A stretch of DNA of 64,000 bases from Nocardioides sp. JS614 (GCF_000015265.1 NC_008699.1:4898001-4962000); one strand, 5' to 3'. Positions 48,259-57,356 are shown, numbered from the stretch's first letter. Made by a program: numbers and translations. The notes: generated by a model from the sequence alone, not told the origin.

Positions 48259-50694
48259 TCAGCCGAAGCAGACCAGCGGCACCGGGGCGGTGTCGGCCGT
48301 GACGGCCGGCACCGCCGCGGCCAGGGCGGCAGCGGGGTCCACGCCGGCGGCCAGCTGCTGGTGGACGGCGACGAGCACGTCGTACGCCGCCCGGTCGTTG
48401 ACCGCGGCCGCCGACGCGATCACACATCGGGAGCCGGCGTGCAGCCACGCGGTCGCCATGCCGATCAGCTCGTCGCCCCAGCGGACCGTCGAGCGGCCGA
48501 CCTCGCAGGCGGACAGCAGCACCACGTCGGGCACCTGCCGCAGCTGGTCGATGTCGTAGCCGAACCACGGCCCGTCCGCGAGCTGGAGACCCGAGAACAT
48601 GGCGTTCTCCGCGGCGTGTCGGCCGTGGGCCGCGACGTGCAGCACGTCGACGCCGGCGGCCAGCTCGGACACCGCGGCGGCGGTCGCGTCCGCGCCGGTG
48701 AGCACGCGGGCGTCCTTCCACTCCTTGGCCGTCGCGATCACCTCCTCCTCGGCCCGGGCCACGCGCGGACCAGCGACGAAGCCGGCCGACCCGAGCCGCA
48801 GCGGCGTCGCCCGGCGCCCCAGCCACGACGTCGCCGACTGCGCGACCGTGACCGGGCGGCCGACGAACCCCGGCAGCAGCGTCCACGGCACACCGGCGAG
48901 GACGCCCGACGGCGTCAGCACGACGGCGCGGTCGCCGACTGCCTCGAGGACAGGTGTCACGAGCATGGCGGCGAGCGAGTCCAGCCGCCCGGCGAGGGCG
49001 GTGCGGACGAACCCTGCCATCGCGTCGGGCAGCTCCGAGGCCGCGACGTCCAGGTCGGGCAGCAGCCCGCCGAGGAGCGCGTCGATCCGCGTCCGCTCGC
49101 CGAGGTCGACCCAGGTAGCTGCATCGGTGGTCACGACCAGCGCGACCACGCGGTCGGCCGCGACGACGTACGCCACCAACGCGCTGTCGATCGACAACGC
49201 GGCCTGCAGATCGGGCAGCGTGACGGGGTCGGCCACCGCACCCGACCCACGGTGCTGCCAGGCCCGCTCACGGATCCGCTGGCGCAGCTCCGCCTCCCGC
49301 TCGGGGTCGCGCCGGCCGCCCTCGGCCGCCATCTCGCGCAGCTCGGTCAGGTCCGCGACGATCTGCTGGTCCTCGGGCGCGCGCACCGGCTGCACGCGGC
49401 TGGCCAGCATCCGCGCCCGTTCGGACCACTCGAGGAGCACCTCGGGCTTCCCGGACTCGACGGCGAGCGCGAGCCCGCGGGCCGCGAGCCGCAGCCCGAG
49501 CCCGGCCACCCCGGTCTGCAGGTCCAGGGACCCGAACGAGCTCTGCCACGCGTGCAGGTCGACCAGTCCGGCGCGCAGGTGCCGGAAGGCATCGACCTGA
49601 CGGCCGCGCGCGACCGCGAGCTCGGCACGGACGTCGAGGTCGAGCAGCCGTGTCTCGAGCGGTCCGCGCCTGGCACGCCGGCTCTGTGGCATCGCCGCGC
49701 GCGCCCGTTCCGGATCGTCCCTGAGGAGCGCCCGCACGCCGTGGAGGCGGACCTCGAGGCTCGCCCAGCTGAAGCCCTGCGCGTCCAGCTCGGCCGCCAG
49801 GGAGCCGATGCGCTCAGGCGGGGGCGTCCTGTCCGGCCGGGCCACCGCTGCCGCGACCGCGTCGGCCCGCGCGCGCCAGGAGTGCGCTCCCAGGCGGTCG
49901 AACCGTCCCGCCGCGGCGCGAGCCCAGGAGTCGGCCCGCACGGAGTCGCGCCACTGCATCCTGCGGGCGAGGGCGAGCTCGGCCTCGGCCTGACGGCGGC
50001 GCAGGCGGCGGGCACCGTAGGTGCGCGCCGCCGACTCGAGGAGCTCGACACCCTCGTCGACCAGTCCCGCCGCCAGGAGGACCTCCGCTCGGTCCTGCTC
50101 GCAGATCGCCCGAAGCACCGGGCTCACGGGGGCGATGACCGAGTAGGCGTCGGACATGGCCGACAGCGCCCCGACGAGATCACCGGAGAGGAGGCTCGCG
50201 TAGCCCAGGTTGTGCTTGGCCTTCGCGGCGTTGAGCTCGTCGCCCGCCAGGCCGAACTGCTCGACCGCGAGCTCGAAGTCACCGGCCGCTGCCTGGGAGT
50301 CTCCCACCTGCAGGTGGACCCCGCCGCGGTTGATGAAGACCTTGGCGAGCTCGTCGGGCACCGCGCGGAGACACTCCACGGCGGAGGCGAAGGCCCCCAG
50401 CGCACCGGCGACCTCGCCCTGGCGCATCAGCAGGAGCGCGTGCTGCGCCTCGACCACCCCACGAGTCTCCGCAGTGAGGCCACGACGCCCGAGCGCGCGC
50501 CGGCACAGCTCCAGCGCGGCGTCGGGCGCCCCCTGGTCGGCGGTGACGTAGGCCAGACTCGCCTCGGTCCGGGCGAGGACGTCGTCCTCGGCCGTGCGCT
50601 CGAGCGCACGCTCCAGCAGTGTGCGGGCGCGGACGATCCGGCCGTCGTTGATCGCGGCGACGCCCCTGCGGCGGAGCTCGTCGGCAGTCAGCAC
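48259..50694 (-). CDS. TPR-CHAT protein (caspase-like protease)
   Basis: 811 residues from the GTG at 50694. Residues 1-400 are helical TPR-like repeats (ALERTAEDDVLARTEASLAY; KVFINRGGVHLQVGDSQAAA; KHNLGYASLLSGDLVGALSA). The C-terminal CHAT domain has the caspase-type dyad: H690 in DVLHVAAHGRHA and C730 in VVLLSACEVGRS. CHAT proteases are relatives of separase and caspases and act in bacterial conflict and cell-death systems, including Craspase of type III-E CRISPR. No signal peptide, so it is cytoplasmic. It is the last gene of a sigma factor - small protein - subtilase - CHAT cassette. Confidence 0.9.
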   Translation of the reverse strand: MLTADELRRRGVAAINDGRIVRARTLLERALERTAEDDVLARTEASLAYVTADQGAPDAALELCRRALGRRGLTAETRGVVEAQHALLLMRQGEVAGALGAFASAVECLRAVPDELAKVFINRGGVHLQVGDSQAAAGDFELAVEQFGLAGDELNAAKAKHNLGYASLLSGDLVGALSAMSDAYSVIAPVSPVLRAICEQDRAEVLLAAGLVDEGVELLESAARTYGARRLRRRQAEAELALARRMQWRDSVRADSWARAAAGRFDRLGAHSWRARADAVAAAVARPDRTPPPERIGSLAAELDAQGFSWASLEVRLHGVRALLRDDPERARAAMPQSRRARRGPLETRLLDLDVRAELAVARGRQVDAFRHLRAGLVDLHAWQSSFGSLDLQTGVAGLGLRLAARGLALAVESGKPEVLLEWSERARMLASRVQPVRAPEDQQIVADLTELREMAAEGGRRDPEREAELRQRIRERAWQHRGSGAVADPVTLPDLQAALSIDSALVAYVVAADRVVALVVTTDAATWVDLGERTRIDALLGGLLPDLDVAASELPDAMAGFVRTALAGRLDSLAAMLVTPVLEAVGDRAVVLTPSGVLAGVPWTLLPGFVGRPVTVAQSATSWLGRRATPLRLGSAGFVAGPRVARAEEEVIATAKEWKDARVLTGADATAAAVSELAAGVDVLHVAAHGRHAAENAMFSGLQLADGPWFGYDIDQLRQVPDVVLLSACEVGRSTVRWGDELIGMATAWLHAGSRCVIASAAAVNDRAAYDVLVAVHQQLAAGVDPAAALAAAVPAVTADTAPVPLVCFG

Positions 50695-50701
50695 CCGCCC
50701 A

Positions 50702-52297
50702 TCATGGCGTGACTCCCGTCAGTGACTCCACCGCGCGCCAGCCACGCTCGACGGCGGTGGTCACGTCGTCGCCGTCGCCGATCTCGCGGGCCAGCGCCAC
50801 GGCGAAGCAGCCCGCGAGCAGCGGCGCCGCGAAGGACGTGCCGCTCCACACCCCGAACCCACCACGGAAGTCGTCGGGGTCGATCGACTCCCGCCGCCGC
50901 CCGAAGGCGACGGTCCGGGCGACCGGCTGCAGACCTCCCTCGAACGCCGGGAAGGTGCTCATCACGGCCGCTCCCGGGGCAAACGCGCGGACCCATGGGC
51001 CGGCGTTGCTGAACAGCGCGTCGGTGACGCCGTTCGGGTTCAAGGCACCCACCGAGACGATGGGGAGGCAGCCAGGAGTGGTCGGGACCGGACCGGAGCC
51101 GTCCACCCATGGGGCGAACGCCGCGGGGAACGAGGGCCGGCTCGTGGCGTCGTTGCCCGCCGAGCACACGACGACCGTGCCGTTGCGAGCCAGGTCCTCC
51201 AGGATCGCGTACAGGGTGGGGTCGAACAGCTCGTCCTCCGGCGTCTCGTGGTAGTAGCCCATCGAGAGGCTGAGCACGTCGATGGGCACCCCGCCGTCCT
51301 CGCCGGCACGGAAGCGCCGCGCCAGCTCGGCGACCTGGGCGAGCGCAGTGATCCAGTCCGACTCGACCAGGGGCCCGACCGACGGCACGACGCGCCACGA
51401 CAGGATCTCCGCGTCCGGGCACGCCTGGTGCACCAGCCCAGCGATGAACGTGCCGTGCCCGGAGAGGGGGTCGATCATCCCGTCGAGCTGACCGGCGAGG
51501 TCGCCGTGCAGCTCGGGATCGTCCGCGGGGTCGGTGTAGCCGATGTCCACGCCGTCGAGCTGCACGCCCTTCCGGACCACCGGGTCGAGCCAGTCGTGGG
51601 CCCCGCACCCGGTGTCGAGGATCGCGACGACCGGCCGGCGCCCGCTCAGCTGGTCCTCAGGCGTGCGCCGTGGCGCCGGCCCCACGTAGGCCACGGGCTG
51701 GCGCCCGCCGCTGCCCGGCACGGCGTACGTCGCCACGGGACCCGACGCGCCGCCCGCGGGGTGGCTGACGTCGAACGGGTGGCTCACGTCGAAGGGGTGG
51801 CTCACGTCGAACGGGTGGCTCACGTCGAAGGGATGGCTCACGTCGAACGGCGAGGTGTAGACGACGTGGTCGAGACCGACGCCCTTGACCGCGGCGACCC
51901 CGAACTGGGCGCGGGTCTGCTGGAGCAGCGTCCAGCCGTCGGGGGCGATCGTGGCGTGCCGGGAGCCGATCTCGATCCGCACGGGGCGCACGCCGAACTT
52001 CAGGTTCGCCGTGCGCGGGTCCTCGCGCTCGGGGACGACGTCCCAGCCCAGCGGCTCGGCGACGGCGCGCAGCACCGCGAGCGCGCCCTCGAAGTCCACG
52101 GACTTCGAGATCACCAGGCGCGGGCCGACGTACACCGTCGGCCGCGGGGTCACGCCCTTGACGGTGATCGCCGTGGCCGGGTCGAGCACCCGACCCTCGA
52201 CCGCCGCGATCGAGGACGGATGCGGCGGAGCCGGGTCGCGGTCGAGCGGCTTGGGCCGCGGACGGGTGGGGGGCTTCTGCTCGGGCTGTTGCTCCAT
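50702..52297 (-). CDS. Subtilisin-like (S8) serine protease with SHPFDV repeats, cytoplasmic
   Basis: 531 residues. Catalytic triad D228 (VAILDTGCGAHDW), H281 (SGHGTFIAGLV), S488 (VWSGTSFAAPLLAG). There is no signal peptide: the start is Pro/Lys-rich (QQPEQKPPTRPRPKPLDRDP), so the enzyme is probably intracellular, unusual for subtilases. Residues 151-180 contain five tandem copies of a six-residue FDVSHP unit between the N-terminal domain and the catalytic domain. Seven bases separate it from the CHAT gene. It may process, or be processed by, its CHAT partner. Confidence 0.92.
   Translation of the reverse strand: MEQQPEQKPPTRPRPKPLDRDPAPPHPSSIAAVEGRVLDPATAITVKGVTPRPTVYVGPRLVISKSVDFEGALAVLRAVAEPLGWDVVPEREDPRTANLKFGVRPVRIEIGSRHATIAPDGWTLLQQTRAQFGVAAVKGVGLDHVVYTSPFDVSHPFDVSHPFDVSHPFDVSHPFDVSHPAGGASGPVATYAVPGSGGRQPVAYVGPAPRRTPEDQLSGRRPVVAILDTGCGAHDWLDPVVRKGVQLDGVDIGYTDPADDPELHGDLAGQLDGMIDPLSGHGTFIAGLVHQACPDAEILSWRVVPSVGPLVESDWITALAQVAELARRFRAGEDGGVPIDVLSLSMGYYHETPEDELFDPTLYAILEDLARNGTVVVCSAGNDATSRPSFPAAFAPWVDGSGPVPTTPGCLPIVSVGALNPNGVTDALFSNAGPWVRAFAPGAAVMSTFPAFEGGLQPVARTVAFGRRRESIDPDDFRGGFGVWSGTSFAAPLLAGCFAVALAREIGDGDDVTTAVERGWRAVESLTGVTP
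51761..51850. repeat. Five tandem 18-base repeats inside the subtilase gene
   Basis: Units start at 51761, 51779, 51797, 51815 and 51833, consensus GTGGCTCACGTCGAACGG, differing by one to three bases (C/G alternates at the 16th base between units). They encode VSHPFD repeated in frame, so copy-number changes would keep the protein readable. Confidence 0.9.
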
Positions 52298-52310
52298 GAC
52301 GGAGGGGCTC

Positions 52311-52772
52311 CTAGATCTCGAACGTCGGCGTGGCGAACGCCGGGCGGGTGGTGTCGTGGGGCTCGAGCCTCAGCCGGAGCAGCCCGAGCGGCAGATCGGT
52401 GAGCTCGAAGCGTCCCGATTCGGTGACGACCGCGGCGTAGGGGGCCGGCAGCTCGCCCGGCAGCGCCCGCACCGTCATCGGCTCCGGTGGGACCACCCAG
52501 CCGTCGACGCGGGAGCGATCACCGTCGACCGCGACGCGAAGCAGCAGGTCGGTGTCGTCGTGGACGAACCGCAGCGTGTACGCCGTCGACCCGCGCGCCC
52601 CGGCCAGCTCGGTGGACCGCTCGACGAGCTCCATCAGCTCGACGTCCAGGTCGGTCGCGGCCATCGCGGCCGCCGCCTGCATCGCGGGGACCAGGTGCTC
52701 GGGCACCGGGTCGCGCTGCTCCCACACGTCCCGCACGATCCCCAGCAGGTCCTCGCGGCTCAGCTCGCTCAT
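52311..52772 (-). CDS. Small sigma-partner protein with Ig-like C-terminus
   Basis: 153 residues from the ATG at 52772, which overlaps the sigma-factor stop by one base (TGATG). The N-terminal half is helical (LGIVRDVWEQRDPVPEHLVP; DLDVELMELVERSTELAGAR), resembling proteins that follow sigma factors in Streptomyces and may act as anti-sigma modules. The second half is beta-rich and ends with an Ig/CNA-B-like strand pair (GRFELTDLPLGLLRLRLEPH). Function is inferred from position. Confidence 0.65.
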   Translation of the reverse strand: MSELSREDLLGIVRDVWEQRDPVPEHLVPAMQAAAAMAATDLDVELMELVERSTELAGARGSTAYTLRFVHDDTDLLLRVAVDGDRSRVDGWVVPPEPMTVRALPGELPAPYAAVVTESGRFELTDLPLGLLRLRLEPHDTTRPAFATPTFEI

Positions 52773-53383
52773 CAGTACTCCCCCGTTCCAGTGGCGCCGT
52801 TCTGCACCAATGCCACCCGCAGCTTCGCCAGGCACCGGCCCCGGGTGGGGCCGATGCTCCCCACCGGCATGTCCAGGTCGGCCGCCAGCTCGCGGTAGTC
52901 GGGCCGGTTCTCGAACGCGACGATCCGCAGCAGCCGGCGGCACCGCTCGGGCAGCCGGTCGACGGCGGCCCACAGCCGGTCGCCCTCGTCGCGCTGAACC
53001 ACGGCGTCCTCGGCCGAGCGCTGCCGCGGCAGCAGCGGCGCCAGGTCCTCGTCGTCCGCGGGCATCGCCGCGGACGCCGCCTGCGCGACCCGCCAGGCCT
53101 CGCGGCGCGCGGTGGTGGTCAGCCAGCCGCCGACCGCCTTCGCGTCGAGGATCGCCGCCCGGCGGCGTACCAGCGCCAGCCAGGCCGTCTGGATGACGTC
53201 CTCGGCGGCGGACTCCGAGAGGCGGTAGGAGCGGACCACGTGCCACAGCACCGGTGTCATCACCGCCACCAGGTCGTCCAGACCGCCCGGCTCCCCCGCG
53301 ACCCAGCGGTTGAACCCGTCGGTCGCGCGCTCCCACACCTCATCGGCCGGGCCCACCGGCCGCACGGCCCCGATGCCGGTCAT
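52772..53383 (-). CDS. RNA polymerase sigma factor, ECF type
   Basis: 203 residues from the ATG at 53383. Region 2: LVAVMTPVLWHVVRSYRLSE, then SAAEDVIQTAWLALVRRR. Region 4: LPERCRRLLRIVAFENRPDY, then RELAADLDMPVGSIGPTRGR, the -35-binding HTH with the common GSIGPTRGRCL ending. It heads the cassette with the small protein, subtilase and CHAT genes and probably drives its own operon. It is divergent from the FemX-like gene. Confidence 0.88.
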   Translation of the reverse strand: MTGIGAVRPVGPADEVWERATDGFNRWVAGEPGGLDDLVAVMTPVLWHVVRSYRLSESAAEDVIQTAWLALVRRRAAILDAKAVGGWLTTTARREAWRVAQAASAAMPADDEDLAPLLPRQRSAEDAVVQRDEGDRLWAAVDRLPERCRRLLRIVAFENRPDYRELAADLDMPVGSIGPTRGRCLAKLRVALVQNGATGTGEY

Positions 53384-53588
53384 CGCTCGTGTCGCTCCCC
53401 TGTGTCGTCCGCCCGGTCGCCCGGCCAGTCGCTCGGTGATGATCACGCCTCCCAGGAGTCGGGGAGACGCGCGCAGATACCTGGTCTGTACCTGTTCCGG
53501 GACATGGTGGCGCGTGCGGGCCACCGGGCGCCATGGCCCGGACGGGTACCTGGCTGTGGGGGGTGCGGCGTTCGGTAGCGTGGCCCGG

Positions 53589-54707
53589 GTGCTGAGCGTC
53601 CGCGAGATCCCCGAGAGCGACCACCTCGCGCTCCTCCGCAGCCGGCGCTCCGCGAGCTTCCTGCAGACCCCCGCCTGGGGCCGGGTCAAGGCGGAGTGGC
53701 GACGCGAGTCGATCGGCTGGTTCCGTGGCGACGAGCTGGTCGGCGCCGCGCTGGTGCTCTACCGGCAGCTGCCGAAGGTCAAGCGGTACCTCGCCTACCT
53801 CCCCGAGGGCCCGGTCATCGACTGGGAGGCCGACGACCTGCGCGAGTGGCTCGAGCCGATGGCCGCCCACCTCGGCGCGCGCGGCGTGTTCGGCGTGCGG
53901 ATGGGCCCGCCCGTGGTGACCCGCCGGTGGGACGCCGCCACGATCAAGGACGGCATCGCCGACGACGCCGTACGCCGGCTCGGCGACCTGCCGCCAACCG
54001 AGCGCACCCACTCCGGGGCGCGGGTCACCTCCCAGCTGACCGAGCTGGGCTGGCGTCCGCAGGCCGTCGAGGGGGGGTTCGCCGCCGGCCAGCCGCAGTA
54101 CGTCTTCCAGGTCCCGCTGGCCGGCCGCACCGAGGAGGACGTGCTCGCCGGGATGAACCAGCTGTGGCGGCGCAACATCAAGAAGGCCGCGAAGGAGGGG
54201 GTCGAGGTCACCTCCACCGACGTTCCCGGCGAGGAGCTCGCGGCGTTCCACGACCTCTACGTGCACACCGCCGAGCGCGACCACTTCACGCCGCGGCCGC
54301 TGTCCTACTTCCGCACCATGCTCGACGCGCTCGGCGGCGAGGACCCCGACCGGATCCGGATCTACAGCGCCCACCACGAGGGCACGCTGGTCGCCGCCAC
54401 CATCGGCATCCGGGTCGGCGCCCACGCCTGGTACTCCTACGGCGCCTCCTCGACGGAGAAGCGCGAGGTGCGCGGCTCCAACGCGATCCAGTGGCAGATG
54501 ATCCGCCACGCGATCGCGGCCGGGGCGGACGTCTACGACCTGCGCGGCATCACCGACACCCTCGCCGCCGACGACCCGCACCTCGGGCTGATCCAGTTCA
54601 AGGTCGGCACCGGCGGTGAGGCCGTCGAGTACGTCGGCGAGTGGGACCTGCCGCTCAACCGCGCGCTCTACGCGGCGTTCGCGCTCTACCTGAAGCGCCG
54701 GGGGTGA
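53589..54707 (+). CDS. FemAB/FemX-like peptidoglycan bridge aminoacyltransferase
   Basis: 372 residues from the GTG at 53589, seven bases after TAGCGT. GNAT-like double domain of Fem transferases: SRRSASFLQTPAWGRVKAEW, LPKVKRYLAYLPEGPVIDWE, MNQLWRRNIKKAAKEGVEVT, and the closing DVYDLRGITDTLAADDPHLG with LIQFKVGTGGEAVEYVGEWD. These enzymes add amino acids from aminoacyl-tRNA to the lipid II stem peptide. It is followed after seven bases by an alanine racemase-like gene, suggesting joint work on peptidoglycan crosslinks. Confidence 0.92.
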   Translation: MLSVREIPESDHLALLRSRRSASFLQTPAWGRVKAEWRRESIGWFRGDELVGAALVLYRQLPKVKRYLAYLPEGPVIDWEADDLREWLEPMAAHLGARGVFGVRMGPPVVTRRWDAATIKDGIADDAVRRLGDLPPTERTHSGARVTSQLTELGWRPQAVEGGFAAGQPQYVFQVPLAGRTEEDVLAGMNQLWRRNIKKAAKEGVEVTSTDVPGEELAAFHDLYVHTAERDHFTPRPLSYFRTMLDALGGEDPDRIRIYSAHHEGTLVAATIGIRVGAHAWYSYGASSTEKREVRGSNAIQWQMIRHAIAAGADVYDLRGITDTLAADDPHLGLIQFKVGTGGEAVEYVGEWDLPLNRALYAAFALYLKRRG

Positions 54708-54714
54708 CCGCGAC

Positions 54715-55770
54715 GTGAGCCTCACGCTGAGCGTCGACGGCGAGCGCTGGCGCGCCCACCTGCGCACCGTCGCCGACGCGACTCCGGGGCTGGTCCCGGT
54801 CGCGAAGGGCAACGGCTACGGCTTCACGCTCGGTCGGCTGGCCCGCAAGGCCCAGTGGCTGGGTGTCGACGTCTTGGCGGTGGGGACGTACGACGAGCTG
54901 CCCGAGGTCGCGAGCCGGTACGCCGGCGACCTGCTGGTGCTCACCCCGTGGCGGCCGTTCGGCCCGGCGGTCGAGCTGGACGCTGCCCTCGCCGCCCGGG
55001 TGGTCCACACCGTCAGCCGGCCCGGGGACCTCGGCGACCTGCTCGCCCGCCAGCCCGACGCCCGGGTCGTGCTCGAGCGGGCCACCAGCATGCTGCGCCA
55101 CGGCATGACCGCCCGCGAGCTGTGGAGCACACCGCGGATCCTGGCCGACCACCCGAAGGCCCGGGTGCGCGGCGTCGCGCTGCACCTGCCGCTCGCCCAC
55201 GGCGCGCACCTCTCGGAGGTGCAGCGGCTGATGAACGACGTGGTCGCGACCGAGCTGCCGCTGGACACGGTGTGGGTCAGCCACCTCTCCGCCGACGACC
55301 TCGCCGCGCTGCGCGCGTCGTACCCCGACTTCACCTTCCGGCCGCGGGTCGGCACCGACCTCTGGCTCGGCGACCGGGGAGCGCTGCGGGTGACCGCGAC
55401 GGTCCTGGACGTGCACCCGGTCGAGCGCGGCGACGCCTTCGGCTACCGGCACCGGACCGCACCGAAGGCCGGCCACATCCTCGTGGTCAGCGGCGGCACC
55501 GCCCACGGCATCGGCCTCGAGGCGCCGACGGGTGACGCCGGCCTGCGCGCCCGCGCCGCCACCCTGGCGCGGGGCGGCCTCGACGCGGCCGGGTTCGTGC
55601 GCTCGCCGTTCTCGATCGACGGCAAGCTGCGGCTGTTCGCCGAGCCGCCGCACATGCAGGCGTCGATGCTGTTCCTGCCCCACGGCGCCCGGGTCCCCTC
55701 GGTCGGCGACCAGGTCGACGTGCGGGTGCGCTACACCGCCACCGCGTTCGACCGCGTCGTCGTCAGCTGA
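54715..55770 (+). CDS. Alanine racemase-like PLP protein
   Basis: 351 residues from the GTG at 54715. The PLP-binding barrel motif LVPVAKGNGYGFTLGRLARK places a lysine where alanine racemase has its Schiff base; RVGTDLWLGDRGALRVTATV and SPFSIDGKLRLFAEPPHMQA correspond to the C-terminal domain. It differs from canonical Alr (the usual VVKADAYGHG is altered and the catalytic Tyr region is weak), so it may act on another amino acid. Coupling to the FemX-like gene suggests a role in making the bridge amino acid. Confidence 0.8.
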   Translation: MSLTLSVDGERWRAHLRTVADATPGLVPVAKGNGYGFTLGRLARKAQWLGVDVLAVGTYDELPEVASRYAGDLLVLTPWRPFGPAVELDAALAARVVHTVSRPGDLGDLLARQPDARVVLERATSMLRHGMTARELWSTPRILADHPKARVRGVALHLPLAHGAHLSEVQRLMNDVVATELPLDTVWVSHLSADDLAALRASYPDFTFRPRVGTDLWLGDRGALRVTATVLDVHPVERGDAFGYRHRTAPKAGHILVVSGGTAHGIGLEAPTGDAGLRARAATLARGGLDAAGFVRSPFSIDGKLRLFAEPPHMQASMLFLPHGARVPSVGDQVDVRVRYTATAFDRVVVS

Positions 55771-55791
55771 GCCCGCCGAGCGAGCCGCGCG

Positions 55792-55875
55792 TTTCGTCGG
55801 CCGGCCGACAAAGGTCGTGCCTGGACGATGCAGTTGCGTCGTCCAGGCTCGAGTTTCATCGGCCGGCCGATGAAA
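55792..55875. repeat. Palindromic repeat element (two TTTC...GAAA dyads around a hairpin)
   Basis: TTTCGTCGGCC/GGCCGACAAA (55792-55812) and TTTCATCGGCC/GGCCGATGAAA (55854-55875, perfect) flank CCTGGACGA-N10-TCGTCCAGG (55820-55847). The arrangement resembles a REP/BIME-like mosaic element. The second palindrome contains the last codons and stop of the GT87-like gene. Confidence 0.7.
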
Positions 55876-57346
55876 CTGGCAGCCCGGCCGAACCGGTCAC
55901 CGGCGGACCGACCACCGGCCGGTACGACGTCGCCCGGACCGGGTCGTGCCGCGGCACCCAGATGTCGCGGACCACGACGGCCACGAGGTACAGCTCGACG
56001 GCCAGGCGCAGCAGGATCGCAGCCCAGTAGAAGCCCGCGTCGCCGCCGGCGGCGGGGGCCAGGAACCCACCGAGGTACCACCACACGGCCGCAAAGTAGA
56101 GGACCTCGCCGGCCTGCCAGATCAGCAGGTCGCGCCAGCGGGGCCGGGCCAGCACCGCCAGCGGCAGCAGCCACAGGACGTACTGCGGTGAGTAGACCTT
56201 GTTGACCAGCAGGAAGCCCGCCACCACGAGGAAGCCCAGCTGCGCCAGCCGGGGCGTCGACGGCGCGGCCAGCCCGAGCAGCAGCACGCCCGTGCACCAC
56301 AGCCCGAAGAACAGCCACGACCCGACGTTGATCGTGTGCGGGTCGAACGCGAACGGGTCGCCGGCCTTGTCCAGCGCCTGCTGGACGACCAGCCAGATCG
56401 AGCCCAGATCGGCCCCGCGCTCGGAGTTGAAGGACCAGAAGACCTTCCACTCCTCCGGGCCGGAGAGGTACGCCGGCAGGTTGGCCAGCACCCACGACCC
56501 TGCCGCGGCGAGCGTGGCGTGGACGAGCGTGCGTGGCCGTCGCCGGCGCACGCAGATCACCAACAGCCCGCCGAGCAGGAAGAGCGGGTACAGCTTGACC
56601 GCCGTACCCAGCCCGATCAGCACGCCGGTGAGCACCGGCCGGTCCCGGGCCCAGGCCCACAGGGCACCCGCCACCAGCACCACGGCGAGCAGGTCCCAGT
56701 TCACGAGTCCGGTCAGCAGCAGCGCGGGCGAGAGCGCGAAGGCCGCCGCATCCCATGGCCGCCGCGGGTTCACCCCGGCCAGCAACCACGCAGCGAGCAG
56801 GGTCAGCACCGCGAAGCCGAGGGCGTTGACGATCACGAAGATCCGCATCTCCCGGTGCTCCTCGGGCCGCGCCGACATGTCGCCGACCGACTGGCCGTAG
56901 CGGGGTGAGAGGTCCGGCGAGCCGTTGAGCCAGTGCGTGACGTGGGCGGCGCCCCAGGCCCAGTACGAGATGCCGACGGGGTACTCCATCACCTCGTAGC
57001 GGGCGCGCACCTGGGCGTCGTCGCTGTAGGGCCAGTTCAGCTCCGCGAACCCGCGCCCGGTGTAGAGGTAGGGCAGGTCGGAGTAGCACATGTGGGTGTA
57101 GCGGGCCTGCCCGTCCTGCCAGGTGTCCTGGTAGCAGTTGCTCTTCTGCACCATGCCGAGCGCCAGCACGATCGCGGTGAGGGCGAGCACGACCCGCACC
57201 GGGGTCCACCACGGATGGCGTCCGGCGCGGGTGCCGACCGGCCCGCCGATCCGCTCGCTCAGCGCGGCGGCCACCGGGTCGTCGGTCGTGGGATGGGCCC
57301 GGTCGGCGTCCGACCCGACGCCCTGCCCGGGCCCGGCCTGCCGCAT
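55856..57346 (-). CDS. GT87-like multi-pass membrane glycosyltransferase
   Basis: 496 residues with about ten helices. The large external loop after helix 1 contains CYQDTWQDGQARYTHMCYSD and EVMEYPVGISYWAWGAAHVT. Later helices include LIGLGTAVKLYPLFLLGGLL and VNKVYSPQYVLWLLPLAVLA, typical of polyprenyl-phosphate-mannose-dependent GT87 (DUF2029) proteins. Its place next to the class A PBP gene matches Rv0051 next to ponA1 in mycobacteria. It probably transfers a sugar outside the membrane to an envelope glycan. The C-terminus ends inside a palindromic repeat. Confidence 0.85.
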   Translation of the reverse strand: MRQAGPGQGVGSDADRAHPTTDDPVAAALSERIGGPVGTRAGRHPWWTPVRVVLALTAIVLALGMVQKSNCYQDTWQDGQARYTHMCYSDLPYLYTGRGFAELNWPYSDDAQVRARYEVMEYPVGISYWAWGAAHVTHWLNGSPDLSPRYGQSVGDMSARPEEHREMRIFVIVNALGFAVLTLLAAWLLAGVNPRRPWDAAAFALSPALLLTGLVNWDLLAVVLVAGALWAWARDRPVLTGVLIGLGTAVKLYPLFLLGGLLVICVRRRRPRTLVHATLAAAGSWVLANLPAYLSGPEEWKVFWSFNSERGADLGSIWLVVQQALDKAGDPFAFDPHTINVGSWLFFGLWCTGVLLLGLAAPSTPRLAQLGFLVVAGFLLVNKVYSPQYVLWLLPLAVLARPRWRDLLIWQAGEVLYFAAVWWYLGGFLAPAAGGDAGFYWAAILLRLAVELYLVAVVVRDIWVPRHDPVRATSYRPVVGPPVTGSAGLPVSSAGR

Positions 57347-57356
57347 CGACCTCGCC

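Noticed and set aside
51761..51850. CRISPR-like short repeat array
   Set aside because: Units are contiguous with no spacers and lie in frame inside a protease gene.
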